A stretch of 64,000 bases of DNA from Cecembia rubra (GCF_003014575.1 NZ_PYGF01000001.1:496001-560000); one strand, 5' to 3'. Shown: positions 9,801 through 18,002, counted from the first letter of the stretch. Program-made: numbers and translations. Notes: generated by a model from the sequence alone, not told the origin.

Positions 9801-10350
9801 AGATATGGTTGAATTTGGAAGTGCCCTTCCAAGATGGATAGGTGGATTTACCAACTCATTCAATTACAAAGGGCTGAATTTCTCCTTCCTAATTGACTTT
9901 AGACTGGGAGGTGTAATGATTTCCGGTACCAACTTCAATGCTGTACGACATGGTTTACATAAGATGACTTTGGAAGGACGTGAAGGAGGTGTTGTAGGTC
10001 AAGGAGTCAATCAAGCAGGAGAACCAAATACTGTTGTGGCTCCAGTCCAATCCTATTGGGAAATCGTAAGGTCACAAGGTTTGGTGGAACCGGTAGTATA
10101 TGATGGAGGATTTTGGAAACTAAGACAGGTTACAGCAGGATATGACTTTACCAAATTCATTCCTGAAAGATGGCCTGTTTCTGGTGTCAGGTTAAATTTA
10201 GTTGCCAATAACGTTCTCATGCTGAAAAAATGGGTGGATAATATTGATCCAGAATCATTTGGATATACTTCAGATAACCTTGTAGGTATGGAAGCAACAG
10301 GTTTGCCTACTACAAGAGGATTAGGTTTCAACCTTAATGTCAAATTCTAA
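6868..10350 (+). CDS. SusC/RagA-type TonB-dependent outer-membrane transporter with STN domain
   Basis: Signal peptide at residues 1-32; STN (secretin/TonB N-terminal) domain about 41-118, beginning LDIREGNIEEILKTIEE; carboxypeptidase-regulatory-like beta-sandwich about 140-220 (GKVISASGETIPGVAISVLGT); plug with FMNALQGKIAGVNI and VRIRGQSSI; then the 22-strand barrel typical of SusC, ending in an aromatic-flanked C-terminus (FNLNVKF). It imports small nutrients with the SusD lid encoded 12 bases downstream. The STN domain implies signalling to the upstream FecR/sigma pair. A TTG at 6844 would add eight residues; the ATG at 6868 sits directly before the signal peptide and is preferred. Substrate must be inferred from the enzymes downstream. 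Confidence 0.95.
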   Translation: MKPNIYQTMIMVFKWATCFALFLTISLQATASKSESVQIKSIDEVIIKLDIREGNIEEILKTIEEKTEFSFFYTDKNIKDEQRLMISKTRGTVAEFLTEVASQKQLHFKQVNHVISVRSTSENFNANRIDVEIKEMNVEIRGKVISASGETIPGVAISVLGTTLGTVTDIDGNYRISVPEGSTLVFSYIGYATQRIAIGNRTVIDVILEQETQALEEVVIAALGIQKTSRSIGYSATNVGSDDVTINRTPNFMNALQGKIAGVNISSLGTGPGGTSKVRIRGQSSIAGQNNPLIVVNGIPIDNTNFGTRPGNQGADNAFGQRGGGVTADGGDGLSSINPDDIESMTVLKGAAASALYGSRAKDGVIMINTKSKGTAKGIGVTYNINHTIEQPLDFTDYQYEYGQGEFGVRPTTPNPTSGQWSFGERFAPGMTQVLFDGVVVPYEPVRNRIRDFFRNGQNTTNTISLATNNDKGGMSFSFADLNSKGIVPNNTFNRKTFNFGFTHDFSKKLSFRGNINYSIEKNNNPPNIADQDNSIPTAIYNMANSMPLDVLRENAFDANGNEAVYSRFRNRTNPYFTLERQFNEIKRDRIFGNIAAVYRFTDWLYIQGRVGQDYWSRTQKVNNFPTGQASRAAAPAGFVNGVLTQEARNFREINADFILSANKEFGDFAVDANVGGNYMKRESELHSTQVTDFVIRNLYTVQNGRAKDPIYDRVERGVNSLFAFAEFSYKKFLYINGTIRNDWFSTLSPENRSILYPSVSTSWVFTENTGSNDWFNFGKLRLAYAEVGSDSDVAPYSNVLFYGINANLFNGQPVGQPIGSTLPNPNLKPMRVAETEVGLEMKLLQGRLMVDLAAYNKITNDQIVTAQISDASGFINTSINSGSSRNRGVEMLITGVPVEVGNFTWESSFNVAYNKTLVLSLLTDNPGERITVGTHVFNGELRQVVGKEMGQVTGFGFLRNDQGQKIFGANGLPLRTPDMVEFGSALPRWIGGFTNSFNYKGLNFSFLIDFRLGGVMISGTNFNAVRHGLHKMTLEGREGGVVGQGVNQAGEPNTVVAPVQSYWEIVRSQGLVEPVVYDGGFWKLRQVTAGYDFTKFIPERWPVSGVRLNLVANNVLMLKKWVDNIDPESFGYTSDNLVGMEATGLPTTRGLGFNLNVKF

Positions 10351-10362
10351 AACAGCATAATC

Positions 10363-11883
10363 ATGAAAACGATATTCAAATATTTGTGGATAGTGCTTTT
10401 CCTAGGATACAGCACTTCTTGTGATCAAAATTTTGATGATCTCAATACCAACAGGGTAGCTGCCACGGCCATAGATGAAATGTTTCAGATCAACCAGGCA
10501 ATCATTTCCTCAGCACCTTCTTCATTTGGTATTTTGGTTTATGAAGTTGGGGCGGTCCAACAGGTAATTTCTCCTAATTCAGGTGTACTTACCGGAGCCA
10601 ATTTTAATCAGGATAACAGAAGTTCTACCCAATCTAATTGGCAACAGTATTATAGAAATGTCATTAAAAATACCAAAGATGCTTTGACCAGGATTGAGAA
10701 TAACCCGGCAAGAAGTAATCTCACTCAAATGGCAAGGATCATACAGGCCTATGCGTTTATGGTGTTGACTGATACTTATGGATCTATACCTTACAGACAA
10801 GCAGGTGCGGGATTTAGTGGACAGGTATTCTTTCCGGCATATGATACCCAGGAATTTATTTACACTGACATTATCAAAGAATTAGAGGAAGCTTCTGCTG
10901 CACTTAATGCTTCTGGAAGAAGGGAAACTGCTGATGTTTTATTTGCCGGGGATGTTGAAAAATGGAGAAAATTCGGGTATTCTCTTCTGCTTCGTGCAGG
11001 TATGAGAATCGGTAAAGCAAACCCTTCATTGGCTCAACAGACAGTAGCTAAAGCTTTTGCAGGAGGGGTGATCTTAACTAACGCTGATAATGCCGCAATC
11101 AGGCACGATGCCAACTACTTAAATCCAGCTGGAAACACCCTCAATGCGACTGAGGCTGCAAATTTTTACCTGACAGAACCATTTGTCAATTTCCTCAAAA
11201 ACACCAGTGACCCAAGATTACGTTCCATAGCAGTGAGATATGTAGGAGCCACTTCTGGACCTACACAAACAGTCGAAAGGCAAAGCTTTGATCCTGCTAT
11301 ACAAATCGGTATGCCTATGGGTAATGACAATGCAGGTGCGGTAAGGGCAGCTGCAGATAGGGGACTGGCTAGTTTCTATGATTTCAGCCAGGTAGACAGA
11401 AGGAGGATGATGAAATTGACATCGCCGACTTTTATTGTTACTGCCTCACAAAACCTCCTGTTATTAGCTGAAGCAAGACAGCTTGGATGGATTAATGCCG
11501 GAACTGTTGAGGGTTATTATAATGCAGGAGTCAGAGAACACATGCTTCAAATGGCTTCTTATGACGCTAATATGGCAATTGCAACCTCTGCTATTGATTC
11601 ATATCTGGCAGCCAATCCATTCAATTCTGCCACTGCGCTCAGACAGATCAATGAGCAATACTGGATTTCTTCCTTTATGAATGGCCCAGAGGCATTTGCC
11701 AACTTCAGAAGAAGTGGATTCCCAGTATTGGCCCCTAATCCTTTCCCTGGAAGAGAGGTTCTCTTCATCAACAGGCTTACCTACCCCAACTCGGAAATAT
11801 CTGTCAATGAAGATAACGTAAACGCCGCAATCAGTGCCCAAGGGCCTGATAACTTGGAAACCCGTGTATGGTGGCATAAATAA
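10363..11883 (+). CDS. SusD/RagB-family substrate-binding lipoprotein
   Basis: 506 residues; lipoprotein signal with lipobox Cys C20 (STSC), followed by DQNFDDLNTNR, a start typical of the SusD-like_2 subfamily. Helical TPR-like segments follow (YRNVIKNTKDALTRI, ARIIQAYAFMVLTDTYGSIPY, KWRKFGYSLLLRAGMRI) and the C-terminal part contains QYWISSFMNGPEAFANFRRSGFPVL, also typical. It should cap the SusC barrel on the outer face and deliver ligand. Start is 12 bases after susC, so the two are cotranscribed. The hairpin immediately downstream may lower expression of the following enzymes relative to this pair. Confidence 0.93.
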   Translation: MKTIFKYLWIVLFLGYSTSCDQNFDDLNTNRVAATAIDEMFQINQAIISSAPSSFGILVYEVGAVQQVISPNSGVLTGANFNQDNRSSTQSNWQQYYRNVIKNTKDALTRIENNPARSNLTQMARIIQAYAFMVLTDTYGSIPYRQAGAGFSGQVFFPAYDTQEFIYTDIIKELEEASAALNASGRRETADVLFAGDVEKWRKFGYSLLLRAGMRIGKANPSLAQQTVAKAFAGGVILTNADNAAIRHDANYLNPAGNTLNATEAANFYLTEPFVNFLKNTSDPRLRSIAVRYVGATSGPTQTVERQSFDPAIQIGMPMGNDNAGAVRAAADRGLASFYDFSQVDRRRMMKLTSPTFIVTASQNLLLLAEARQLGWINAGTVEGYYNAGVREHMLQMASYDANMAIATSAIDSYLAANPFNSATALRQINEQYWISSFMNGPEAFANFRRSGFPVLAPNPFPGREVLFINRLTYPNSEISVNEDNVNAAISAQGPDNLETRVWWHK

Positions 11884-11893
11884 AATTGATTTC

Positions 11894-11924
11894 ATACAGG
11901 TTTGGGTTTTTCCCAAACCTGTAT
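11894..11924 (+). terminator. Strong hairpin between susD and the first RraA-like gene
   Basis: A perfect 13-bp stem: ATACAGGTTTGGG (11894-11906) and CCCAAACCTGTAT (11912-11924) around a loop of five T. The bases after it (TTCACAAATTTCC) are not a clean T-tract, so this may be a partial terminator or an mRNA-stabilising hairpin separating high susCD expression from the enzyme genes. Confidence 0.75.
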
Positions 11925-11960
11925 TTCACAAATTTCCTATTTAACCTAACAACTTAAACC

Positions 11961-12911
11961 ATGATGAATTTTACAATTCTCTGGAGGGTAAATTGCCTCC
12001 TGTGTACCTTCTTTTTCTTTTCTCTAACGCTTATTGCCCAGCAAATTTCCAAGGAAGAAATGTTGTTTTTGACTCAAGAGTGGAAGGGAGAAAGGTATGA
12101 AGATGGTAGGCCAAAAGTTCCTGATGGGATACTGGAAAGGATGAAGTCGGTGACTCACGAAGAAGCTTGGGCTGTAATGCGCAATGCGGGCTATAAATAC
12201 CAATATGCAGATGGCTGGCAGGTTATCAATCCTGACAGTGTCCTGGTAGGAAGGGCTGTTACTGCAACCTTTATGCCGGGCAGACCTGATATCCATACTG
12301 CCATAGATGAAAGAGGAAAAAAAGAAGGTAAAAGAGGCCAAAACACTTGGCCAGTTGATATATTAATCAAAGATGACGTTTATGTGGCAGATCAGTTTGG
12401 GATTCACCTGAATGGACCAACCATTGGTGATAATGTAGGCAATGCCATATTTTCCAAAACCGGTAAAGGAATTGTTTACGATGGTGCCCTAAGAGATATC
12501 GTTGGCCTGAAAGAAATAGGGTCATTTACATCATTTTTTACCAGTTATCACCCTTCTCATCACAATCAACAGGGTGATTTAAATACGATGTTGATCGGAA
12601 TCAATAAACCTACGAGGATTAAACAGGTGACCGTAATGGCAGGTGATGTGGTCTTGGGTAGAGATGGAGGAGTTTCATTTATACCCCCACATTTAGCCGA
12701 AAGGGTAGTAGTGACTTCTGAAATTGTGCGACTAAGAGACATGTTTGGCCACGAAAGAATTAAAGCAGGTATTTATACTGCAGGCCAAATTGACACAAGG
12801 TGGGCAGACGAGATAGAAAGAGATTTCTCACAATGGTTAAATGACCACATAGATGAATTGCCTGTTCCAAGAGAACAGATTCAAGAGATATTGAAAAACA
12901 GGACCTGGTAA
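11961..12911 (+). CDS. Exported RraA-family protein, probable class II pyruvate-type aldolase (copy 1)
   Basis: 316 residues with a Sec signal peptide (cleavage near LIAQQ, residue 27). The core matches the RraA/4-hydroxy-4-methyl-2-oxoglutarate aldolase fold: GRAVTATFMPGRPD, IGDNVGNAI (G156, D157), GIVYDGALRD (R178, D179) and MAGDVVLGRDGGVSFIP. The GD and RD pairs are the residues that bind the metal and the pyruvate part in aldolase members; true RraA ribonuclease inhibitors are short and cytoplasmic, so aldolase/decarboxylase chemistry is favoured. N- and C-terminal additions (about 80 and 60 residues) frame the core. It heads a four-enzyme alternating series after SusCD. Aldol cleavage of a 2-keto-3-deoxy acid outside the cytoplasm is my inference. 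Confidence 0.82.
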   Translation: MMNFTILWRVNCLLCTFFFFSLTLIAQQISKEEMLFLTQEWKGERYEDGRPKVPDGILERMKSVTHEEAWAVMRNAGYKYQYADGWQVINPDSVLVGRAVTATFMPGRPDIHTAIDERGKKEGKRGQNTWPVDILIKDDVYVADQFGIHLNGPTIGDNVGNAIFSKTGKGIVYDGALRDIVGLKEIGSFTSFFTSYHPSHHNQQGDLNTMLIGINKPTRIKQVTVMAGDVVLGRDGGVSFIPPHLAERVVVTSEIVRLRDMFGHERIKAGIYTAGQIDTRWADEIERDFSQWLNDHIDELPVPREQIQEILKNRTW

Positions 12912-12966
12912 TCTAAACATCTCATACTTTAAAACCTATTCCCGAATAACGATTAAATTCAATCAT

Positions 12967-14247
12967 ATGGATTCTACAAAAAATTCAAGAAGATCATTTT
13001 TAAGAAAGGGTTTAACCGCAGGTTTGACCGGTGGTCTCTTACTTTCTCAAATGGAAACTTCTTTGGCTTCTGCAGTTGAAAGGCAGAACCCATATTCCAA
13101 TCCTTCCGACCTTAAAATCACAGATATTAAATGCGGTTATGTAAGGGGTGCTTTGTACGTTAAAATATATACGAACCAAGATGTTTGGGGCTGTGGAGAA
13201 GCTGTTGATGCAATTCATGGAACATACCATTTGGTCAAAAGATTGGGCAACCAAATCAAAGGGCAAAGCCCATTAAACCCGAACCGATTGGCAGAACAGC
13301 TGAGAAAAGGGGCATTCTTCGGAGGAGCTCAATCTGGAGTATTTGTTGCTGTTTTAACAGCCATTGAAACTGCACTCTGGGATATTACCGGAAAAGTTTT
13401 TGGAGTTCCAGTTTATCAGCTTTTGGGTGGAAAATTCAGAGATAAAATCAGGGTTTATTGCGATACTGCCCTATATACTTCGACTAACCCTACGCCCAAT
13501 GATTACGCTGTTGCGGCAAAAGATGCTGTGAAAAGAGGTTACAATGCCGTAAAGTTTGACGTAGATGATGGCAGGGACCCCAATAAATATGACAGATTCA
13601 ACTGGACAGCAAGCCCTGCAGAGATTGATAGAATGTATAGTGCTATTGCCGCGGTCAGGGAGGCTGTAGGTCCCAGAATTGATATTTGTGTAGATATGCA
13701 TGGCAGGTATGATGCTGTTACCGGTCTTAAAATGGCCAAAATGTATGAACCTTTGAATCTTATGTGGTTGGAAGAACCTATTCCTGCAGATAATCCTGAG
13801 GTTTACAAATCCATTACCTCTCAGACATCTACACCAATATGCACAGGTGAGAATATATACCTGGCATATGGATTTACCAGGCTTCTATCTGAATCAGCTG
13901 TGGATATTATTATGCCTGATATTCAAAAAGCGGGAGGATTAGGTGAAGCACAGAGAATCGCCAATCTGGCCAATCTTTACTATGTACCATTTTCCCCACA
14001 CATGGTGGCTTCTTTTTTAGGTGCTATGGCTGCATGTCATGTTTGTGCTTCTGTCCCCAATTTCCAGATTCTGGAATGGCAGATCTATATGGATACAGAC
14101 CAATTGTGGAAAGATATAGTCACTTATGATGGTCCAAGGACTGAGAATAGTTTTATTACAGTTTCCGAAAAGCCAGGTATAGGCGTCGAAATTAATGAGG
14201 AAGGAATGAAAAAATATGCCGTACCAGGAGTGCCTTTCTTTGAATAA
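12967..14247 (+). CDS. Tat-exported mandelate racemase/muconate lactonizing (enolase-superfamily) enzyme 1
   Basis: 426 residues starting with a Tat signal (SRRSFLRKG, R8-R9, then a hydrophobic stretch to about residue 35). The barrel shows a full enolase-superfamily active site: KFD at K196/D198, metal ligands D243 (CVDMHGR), E269 (WLEEP) and E295 (CTGEN), the D318/H345 base dyad (MPDIQKAGG, SPHMVASF) and E370. The His-Asp dyad and DMHGR resemble sugar-acid dehydratases of the galactonate/gluconate type. Predicted reaction: dehydration of an aldonic-type acid to a 2-keto-3-deoxy acid. Tat export suggests folding, perhaps with its metal, before transport. Lies 55 bases after copy 1 of the RraA-like gene. 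Exact substrate is unknown. Confidence 0.85.
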   Translation: MDSTKNSRRSFLRKGLTAGLTGGLLLSQMETSLASAVERQNPYSNPSDLKITDIKCGYVRGALYVKIYTNQDVWGCGEAVDAIHGTYHLVKRLGNQIKGQSPLNPNRLAEQLRKGAFFGGAQSGVFVAVLTAIETALWDITGKVFGVPVYQLLGGKFRDKIRVYCDTALYTSTNPTPNDYAVAAKDAVKRGYNAVKFDVDDGRDPNKYDRFNWTASPAEIDRMYSAIAAVREAVGPRIDICVDMHGRYDAVTGLKMAKMYEPLNLMWLEEPIPADNPEVYKSITSQTSTPICTGENIYLAYGFTRLLSESAVDIIMPDIQKAGGLGEAQRIANLANLYYVPFSPHMVASFLGAMAACHVCASVPNFQILEWQIYMDTDQLWKDIVTYDGPRTENSFITVSEKPGIGVEINEEGMKKYAVPGVPFFE

Positions 14248-14283
14248 TAGAAGCTTCTTAAAGTAATTTAATTATTGTTATAC

Positions 14284-15231
14284 ATGAAATTCACAGTTAT
14301 GATACAAAAAATTATCGCTTTCACCTTTGCCTTGGCATTATCAACCCAATTGTTGATTGCACAGCAAATTTCCCCAACAGCAGACCAAATTAAAATGCTC
14401 ACTTCTCAATGGACAGGGGAAAGGTTTCCGGATGGCAGACCAAAAGTTTCAGATTCCTTATTGAAAAGATTAGGAAATGTTTCAATGGAAGAGGCATGGG
14501 GCTATCTTAGAAATAAAGGCTACCACAATCAATTCGAAAATGACTGGATTATTATCGATGACGATAGGGTAATGACAGGAAGGGCAGTAACTGCACAATA
14601 TATGCCCTTACGTCCTGATATGAACGATTTGGTTAGGGAAATTGGAAAAAATGAAGGCAGGGTCCAGGCAGGAGGCACCAATTCATGGCCAATAGATGTG
14701 CTTGTTGAAGGAGATGTCTATGTCGCTGACAGTTATGCCAAAATTGTGGATGGAACCTTAATTGGAGACAATTTAGGGAATGCGATTTATGCCAAATCAA
14801 AGAGAGGAGTAGTCTTTTATGGCTCTGTAAGGGATATGGCCGGTCTGTCTGAAATAGATGGTTTCAATGGTTGGATCAAAGGACATGATCCCTCATTTAT
14901 CCAGCAAATGATGCTGACTACCATTAATTATCCAATAAGGATCGGTAGGGCTTCAGTACTTCCAGGTGATGCAGTTCTGGCCAATAAATACGGGGTTATT
15001 TTTATCCCAGCGCATTTATTAGCTGATCTTGTCATCAATGCAGAGTTTATCATGCTCAGGGACCAATTTGGAATCCAAAGGTTAAAAGAAGGAAAATATA
15101 CAGCAGGTGAAATTGACAGCCGTTGGTCTGAACCAATAGTCAAAGATTTTCTGGATTGGGTCAACAAAAAGAAAGATCTTCCTATGTCCCGACAAGAACT
15201 TGACAATTTCTTAAAAGATAGAAACTGGTAA
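14284..15231 (+). CDS. Exported RraA-family protein, probable aldolase (copy 2)
   Basis: 315 residues from the ATG at 14284 (a TTG three codons earlier is less likely). A Sec signal peptide ends near LLIAQQ, and after it the sequence is a clear paralogue of the gene at 11961: SQWTGERFPDGRPKVSDSLL parallels the other's QEWKGERYEDGRPK, and both end with the same pattern (KDRNW against KNRTW). The core keeps IGDNLGNAI (D162) and GSVRD (R183, D184), but the usual DG before that motif is YG here. HNQFENDW and the loop before the C-terminus also differ, suggesting a different substrate. It sits between the two Tat-exported enolase-superfamily enzymes, 36 bases after the first. Confidence 0.82.
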   Translation: MKFTVMIQKIIAFTFALALSTQLLIAQQISPTADQIKMLTSQWTGERFPDGRPKVSDSLLKRLGNVSMEEAWGYLRNKGYHNQFENDWIIIDDDRVMTGRAVTAQYMPLRPDMNDLVREIGKNEGRVQAGGTNSWPIDVLVEGDVYVADSYAKIVDGTLIGDNLGNAIYAKSKRGVVFYGSVRDMAGLSEIDGFNGWIKGHDPSFIQQMMLTTINYPIRIGRASVLPGDAVLANKYGVIFIPAHLLADLVINAEFIMLRDQFGIQRLKEGKYTAGEIDSRWSEPIVKDFLDWVNKKKDLPMSRQELDNFLKDRNW

Positions 15232-15296
15232 TCAAATTCAGCCATTAATTCCTATCAAAATACATTCAACCCATTTAACAATAACTACAGATAACC

Positions 15297-16781
15297 ATGA
15301 AATCTTATTTAAAACAAGTAATTGAAGACAATAAAAAAAGGGAACAGCAATATGCAATCGAAAGACAGGCAGAAATCGATAATCCTAAAACCCTGGATAA
15401 CAGAAGAGATTTTTTGAAAAAAACTGCCCTAGGAGGAATTTCTTTATCTGCATTGATGGGACTTTCTCTAAGTGATACCTTGGCAGAAACCACTTCAAAT
15501 GTCAACCGCCTTTCTAACCCCTCTGATCTAAAAATCACAGATATGAGGTATTGTGTGACTTCCGTTCTTGGACGAACTGCGATAATCAGGATTGACACTA
15601 ACCAAGGAATATACGGTTTAGGTGAAGTAAGGGACGGAGCAGATCCTAGATATGCCCTCATGTTGAAGAGTAGGATTTTAGGAGAAAATCCCTGCAATGT
15701 GGAAAGGGTTTTTAAAATTATCAAACAATTTGGAGGGCAAGGAAGGCAAGCTGGAGGAGTCTGTGGGGTTGAAATGGCACTTTGGGATTTATGCGGTAAA
15801 GCTTATAATGTTCCAGCGTGGCAATTGCTAGGGGGAAGGTACAGGGATAAAGTCAGGTTATATGCAGATACACCTGAGGGCAATAATCCAAAAGAGCAAC
15901 AAGAAAGAATTAAGTATAGGACAGAAGTCCAAGGTTATACCTGGTTGAAAATGGATGTTTCGATCAGGGATATCATCAATATCCCCGGCTGCCTGGTAAA
16001 CCCTGAAATAATGAAACAAGGATCCAACGCCTACCAAGGTGGCTATATGTCCTATTCAAATACTAAGCACCCCTTTACAGGTATTCAGATAACCGAAAAG
16101 GGTTTGGAAGAACTTGCAAAAAGGGTAGAAGCAGTGAGGAATATGGTTGGTTGGGAGATCCCAATTTCAACTGATCATTATGGCCATATAGATATGAATA
16201 ACTGTATCCGTTTGGGCAAAGCTTTAGAAAAATACAGGTTGGCATGGCTAGAAGATATGGTTCCTTGGCAATATTGGCAACAGCACAAAACCATAACGGA
16301 AGCTTTGGAAACTCCAACATTAACAGGGGAAGACATTTATTTATTGGAAAATTTTAAAGACCTCATCCATAATCATGCTGTGGATATCGTCCATCCTGAT
16401 CTTGCCAGTTCAGGAGGTCTATTGGAAACCAAAAGGATAGGTGACTATGCTGAAGAATTTGGAATTGCTATGGCTATGCACCAGGCGGGTACACCGGTTT
16501 CCTTCATGGCCAATGTGCACTGTGCTGCTGCAACCCAAAACTTCCTTTCTTTGGAGCACCACTCCGTGGATCTTCCATGGTGGGAAGATATGGTCAAAAC
16601 AACATGGGGTGGTAAAATGATCGAAAAGGGCTATGCCAATGTACCCTTGACAGCGCCTGGCCTTGGTATTGAATTGAACGACGAAGTCGTCAAACAACAC
16701 TTGAACAAATCAGATACAAGTTACTTCGAACCTACCACTGAATGGGATGAAAAACGTTCCTGGGACCGTACCTGGAGTTAA
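15297..16781 (+). CDS. Tat-exported enolase-superfamily (mandelate racemase-like) enzyme 2
   Basis: 494 residues. A Tat motif NRRDFLKKTA (R36-R37) lies behind an unusually long, charged n-region of about 35 residues. Active-site residues are complete: KMD (K218, D220), metal ligands D293 (STDHYGH), E319 (WLEDM), E345 (LTGEDIY), base dyad D368/H395 (HPDLASSGG, AMHQAGTP) and E420. An insert at about residues 222-265 and a C-terminal tail (about 450-494, rich in Trp and acidic residues) set it apart from the enzyme at 12967, so they are not recent duplicates. Predicted as a sugar-acid dehydratase or epimerase acting in the periplasm. The gene ends the enzyme series and is followed by a terminator. 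Confidence 0.85.
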   Translation: MKSYLKQVIEDNKKREQQYAIERQAEIDNPKTLDNRRDFLKKTALGGISLSALMGLSLSDTLAETTSNVNRLSNPSDLKITDMRYCVTSVLGRTAIIRIDTNQGIYGLGEVRDGADPRYALMLKSRILGENPCNVERVFKIIKQFGGQGRQAGGVCGVEMALWDLCGKAYNVPAWQLLGGRYRDKVRLYADTPEGNNPKEQQERIKYRTEVQGYTWLKMDVSIRDIINIPGCLVNPEIMKQGSNAYQGGYMSYSNTKHPFTGIQITEKGLEELAKRVEAVRNMVGWEIPISTDHYGHIDMNNCIRLGKALEKYRLAWLEDMVPWQYWQQHKTITEALETPTLTGEDIYLLENFKDLIHNHAVDIVHPDLASSGGLLETKRIGDYAEEFGIAMAMHQAGTPVSFMANVHCAAATQNFLSLEHHSVDLPWWEDMVKTTWGGKMIEKGYANVPLTAPGLGIELNDEVVKQHLNKSDTSYFEPTTEWDEKRSWDRTWS

Positions 16782-16787
16782 GAAAAT

Positions 16788-16824
16788 GAAAATCCCGGGT
16801 ATGTTTTTATCCGGGATTTTCTTC
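16788..16824 (+). terminator. Rho-independent terminator after the enzyme series
   Basis: GAAAATCCCGG (16788-16798) pairs with CCGGGATTTTC (16811-16821) over a 12-base loop, with T-rich sequence in the descending arm. It begins seven bases after the stop at 16781, so the BASS transporter gene beyond is probably driven mainly by its own promoter. Confidence 0.8.
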
Positions 16825-16847
16825 AAACAAACCCTAGATAGACCCTA

Positions 16848-16855
16848 TATATTTG
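16848..16855 (+). promoter_or_regulatory. Candidate -7 element for the BASS transporter gene
   Basis: TATATTTG matches TAnnTTTG exactly, 46 bases before the TTG start at 16902 and just after the terminator. No convincing TTG lies 19-23 bases upstream, so the call rests on the -7 box alone. Confidence 0.45.
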
Positions 16856-16901
16856 GGTAATAAGAAATAATCCTTCTCCGAATTATTAATGGATAATCAA
16901 A

Positions 16902-17978
16902 TTGAAAAATAAATTATATCTCTCCGCTTCAGTTTTTGCACTTGTTTTCCTTGGATTGGCATCCATCATGTGGTGGCTAAAGGGCCTTCCTTCTTCTGGA
17001 CCATTTTGGGTTGCTTTCCTGATCAGTTTAGCAATAGGCATCAGGTCAAGAAAAAATCTTCGGGGATATTCATACACCGTTTTCATTTTTGCGGCAGTGA
17101 CTGCTTCCATGTTTTATCCTGACAATTTTGTACAGGTTGGGGAATATAAATTGAGTGGACTGATTGTTCCATTGCTACAGATCATTATGTTCGGTATGGG
17201 AACATCCATGAGTATTTCGGATTTCAAAGGAGTCGTCAAAATGCCAAAGGGCGTATTGATAGGAGTGCTGTGCCAGTTTTCTATTATGCCTCTTATTGGT
17301 TACTCCCTGGCTAAACTCAGTGGATTTCCCCCTGAAATTGCAGCCGGTATGATTCTGATTGGTTGTTCACCCAGTGGCATGGCTTCCAATGTAATGAGTT
17401 ACCTGGCCAAAGCAAACCTTGCCCTTTCTATTACCATTACGGCCATCACCACTATGTTGGCACCTTTTGTGACACCGGTATTGATGGGCTTTTTAGCAGG
17501 GGAGTTTGTTGAAGTGAATGTTTGGAAAATGATGCTGGACATAGTCAAAATTGTAATTATCCCAATAGGGGCCGGATTGGTATTCAATAAGTTTTTCAGT
17601 GGTAAAGCCAAATGGCTTGATGATGCCATGCCTTTGGTTTCCATGATTGGAATAGCATTGATCATTGTTATTATTACGGCTGCCGGAAGAGATAGCCTTT
17701 TGGACATTGGCCTTCTCTTAATCTTCTTTGTCGTTTTACATAATCTCGCAGGATATACTTTGGGTTATTGGGCAGCTAAATTATTTAGAATGGATGAAAG
17801 TGATTGCAGGACCATTGCCCTAGAGGTCGGAATGCAAAATGCCGGACTGGCTTCAGGTATAGCCAAGGAAATGGCCAGAATAGCAACCGTTGGACTTGCT
17901 CCTGCGGTTTTTGGACCTTTAATGAATATTACAGGTTCAATACTGGCCTCTTATTGGCATAGAAAACCCGTCAAATAA
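16902..17978 (+). CDS. Bile acid:sodium symporter (BASS) family transporter
   Basis: 358 residues with about ten hydrophobic helices. Family motifs are visible: QIIMFGMGTSMSISDF, ILIGCSPSGMASNVMSYLAKAN (the sodium-site crossover region, about residues 150-170), TMLAPFVTPVLMG and EVGMQNAGLASGIAKE (second crossover, about 300-315). BASS transporters take up organic acids with sodium; a plant member carries pyruvate. The start is the TTG at 16902, because the nearest upstream ATG (16889) is out of frame and meets a stop. Placed after four exported sugar-acid-type enzymes, it plausibly brings a cleavage product or the intact acid into the cytoplasm. Family certain, substrate inferred. Confidence 0.9.
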   Translation: MKNKLYLSASVFALVFLGLASIMWWLKGLPSSGPFWVAFLISLAIGIRSRKNLRGYSYTVFIFAAVTASMFYPDNFVQVGEYKLSGLIVPLLQIIMFGMGTSMSISDFKGVVKMPKGVLIGVLCQFSIMPLIGYSLAKLSGFPPEIAAGMILIGCSPSGMASNVMSYLAKANLALSITITAITTMLAPFVTPVLMGFLAGEFVEVNVWKMMLDIVKIVIIPIGAGLVFNKFFSGKAKWLDDAMPLVSMIGIALIIVIITAAGRDSLLDIGLLLIFFVVLHNLAGYTLGYWAAKLFRMDESDCRTIALEVGMQNAGLASGIAKEMARIATVGLAPAVFGPLMNITGSILASYWHRKPVK

Positions 17979-18002
17979 AAATTATAAACCTAATTTCAAA
18001 AG

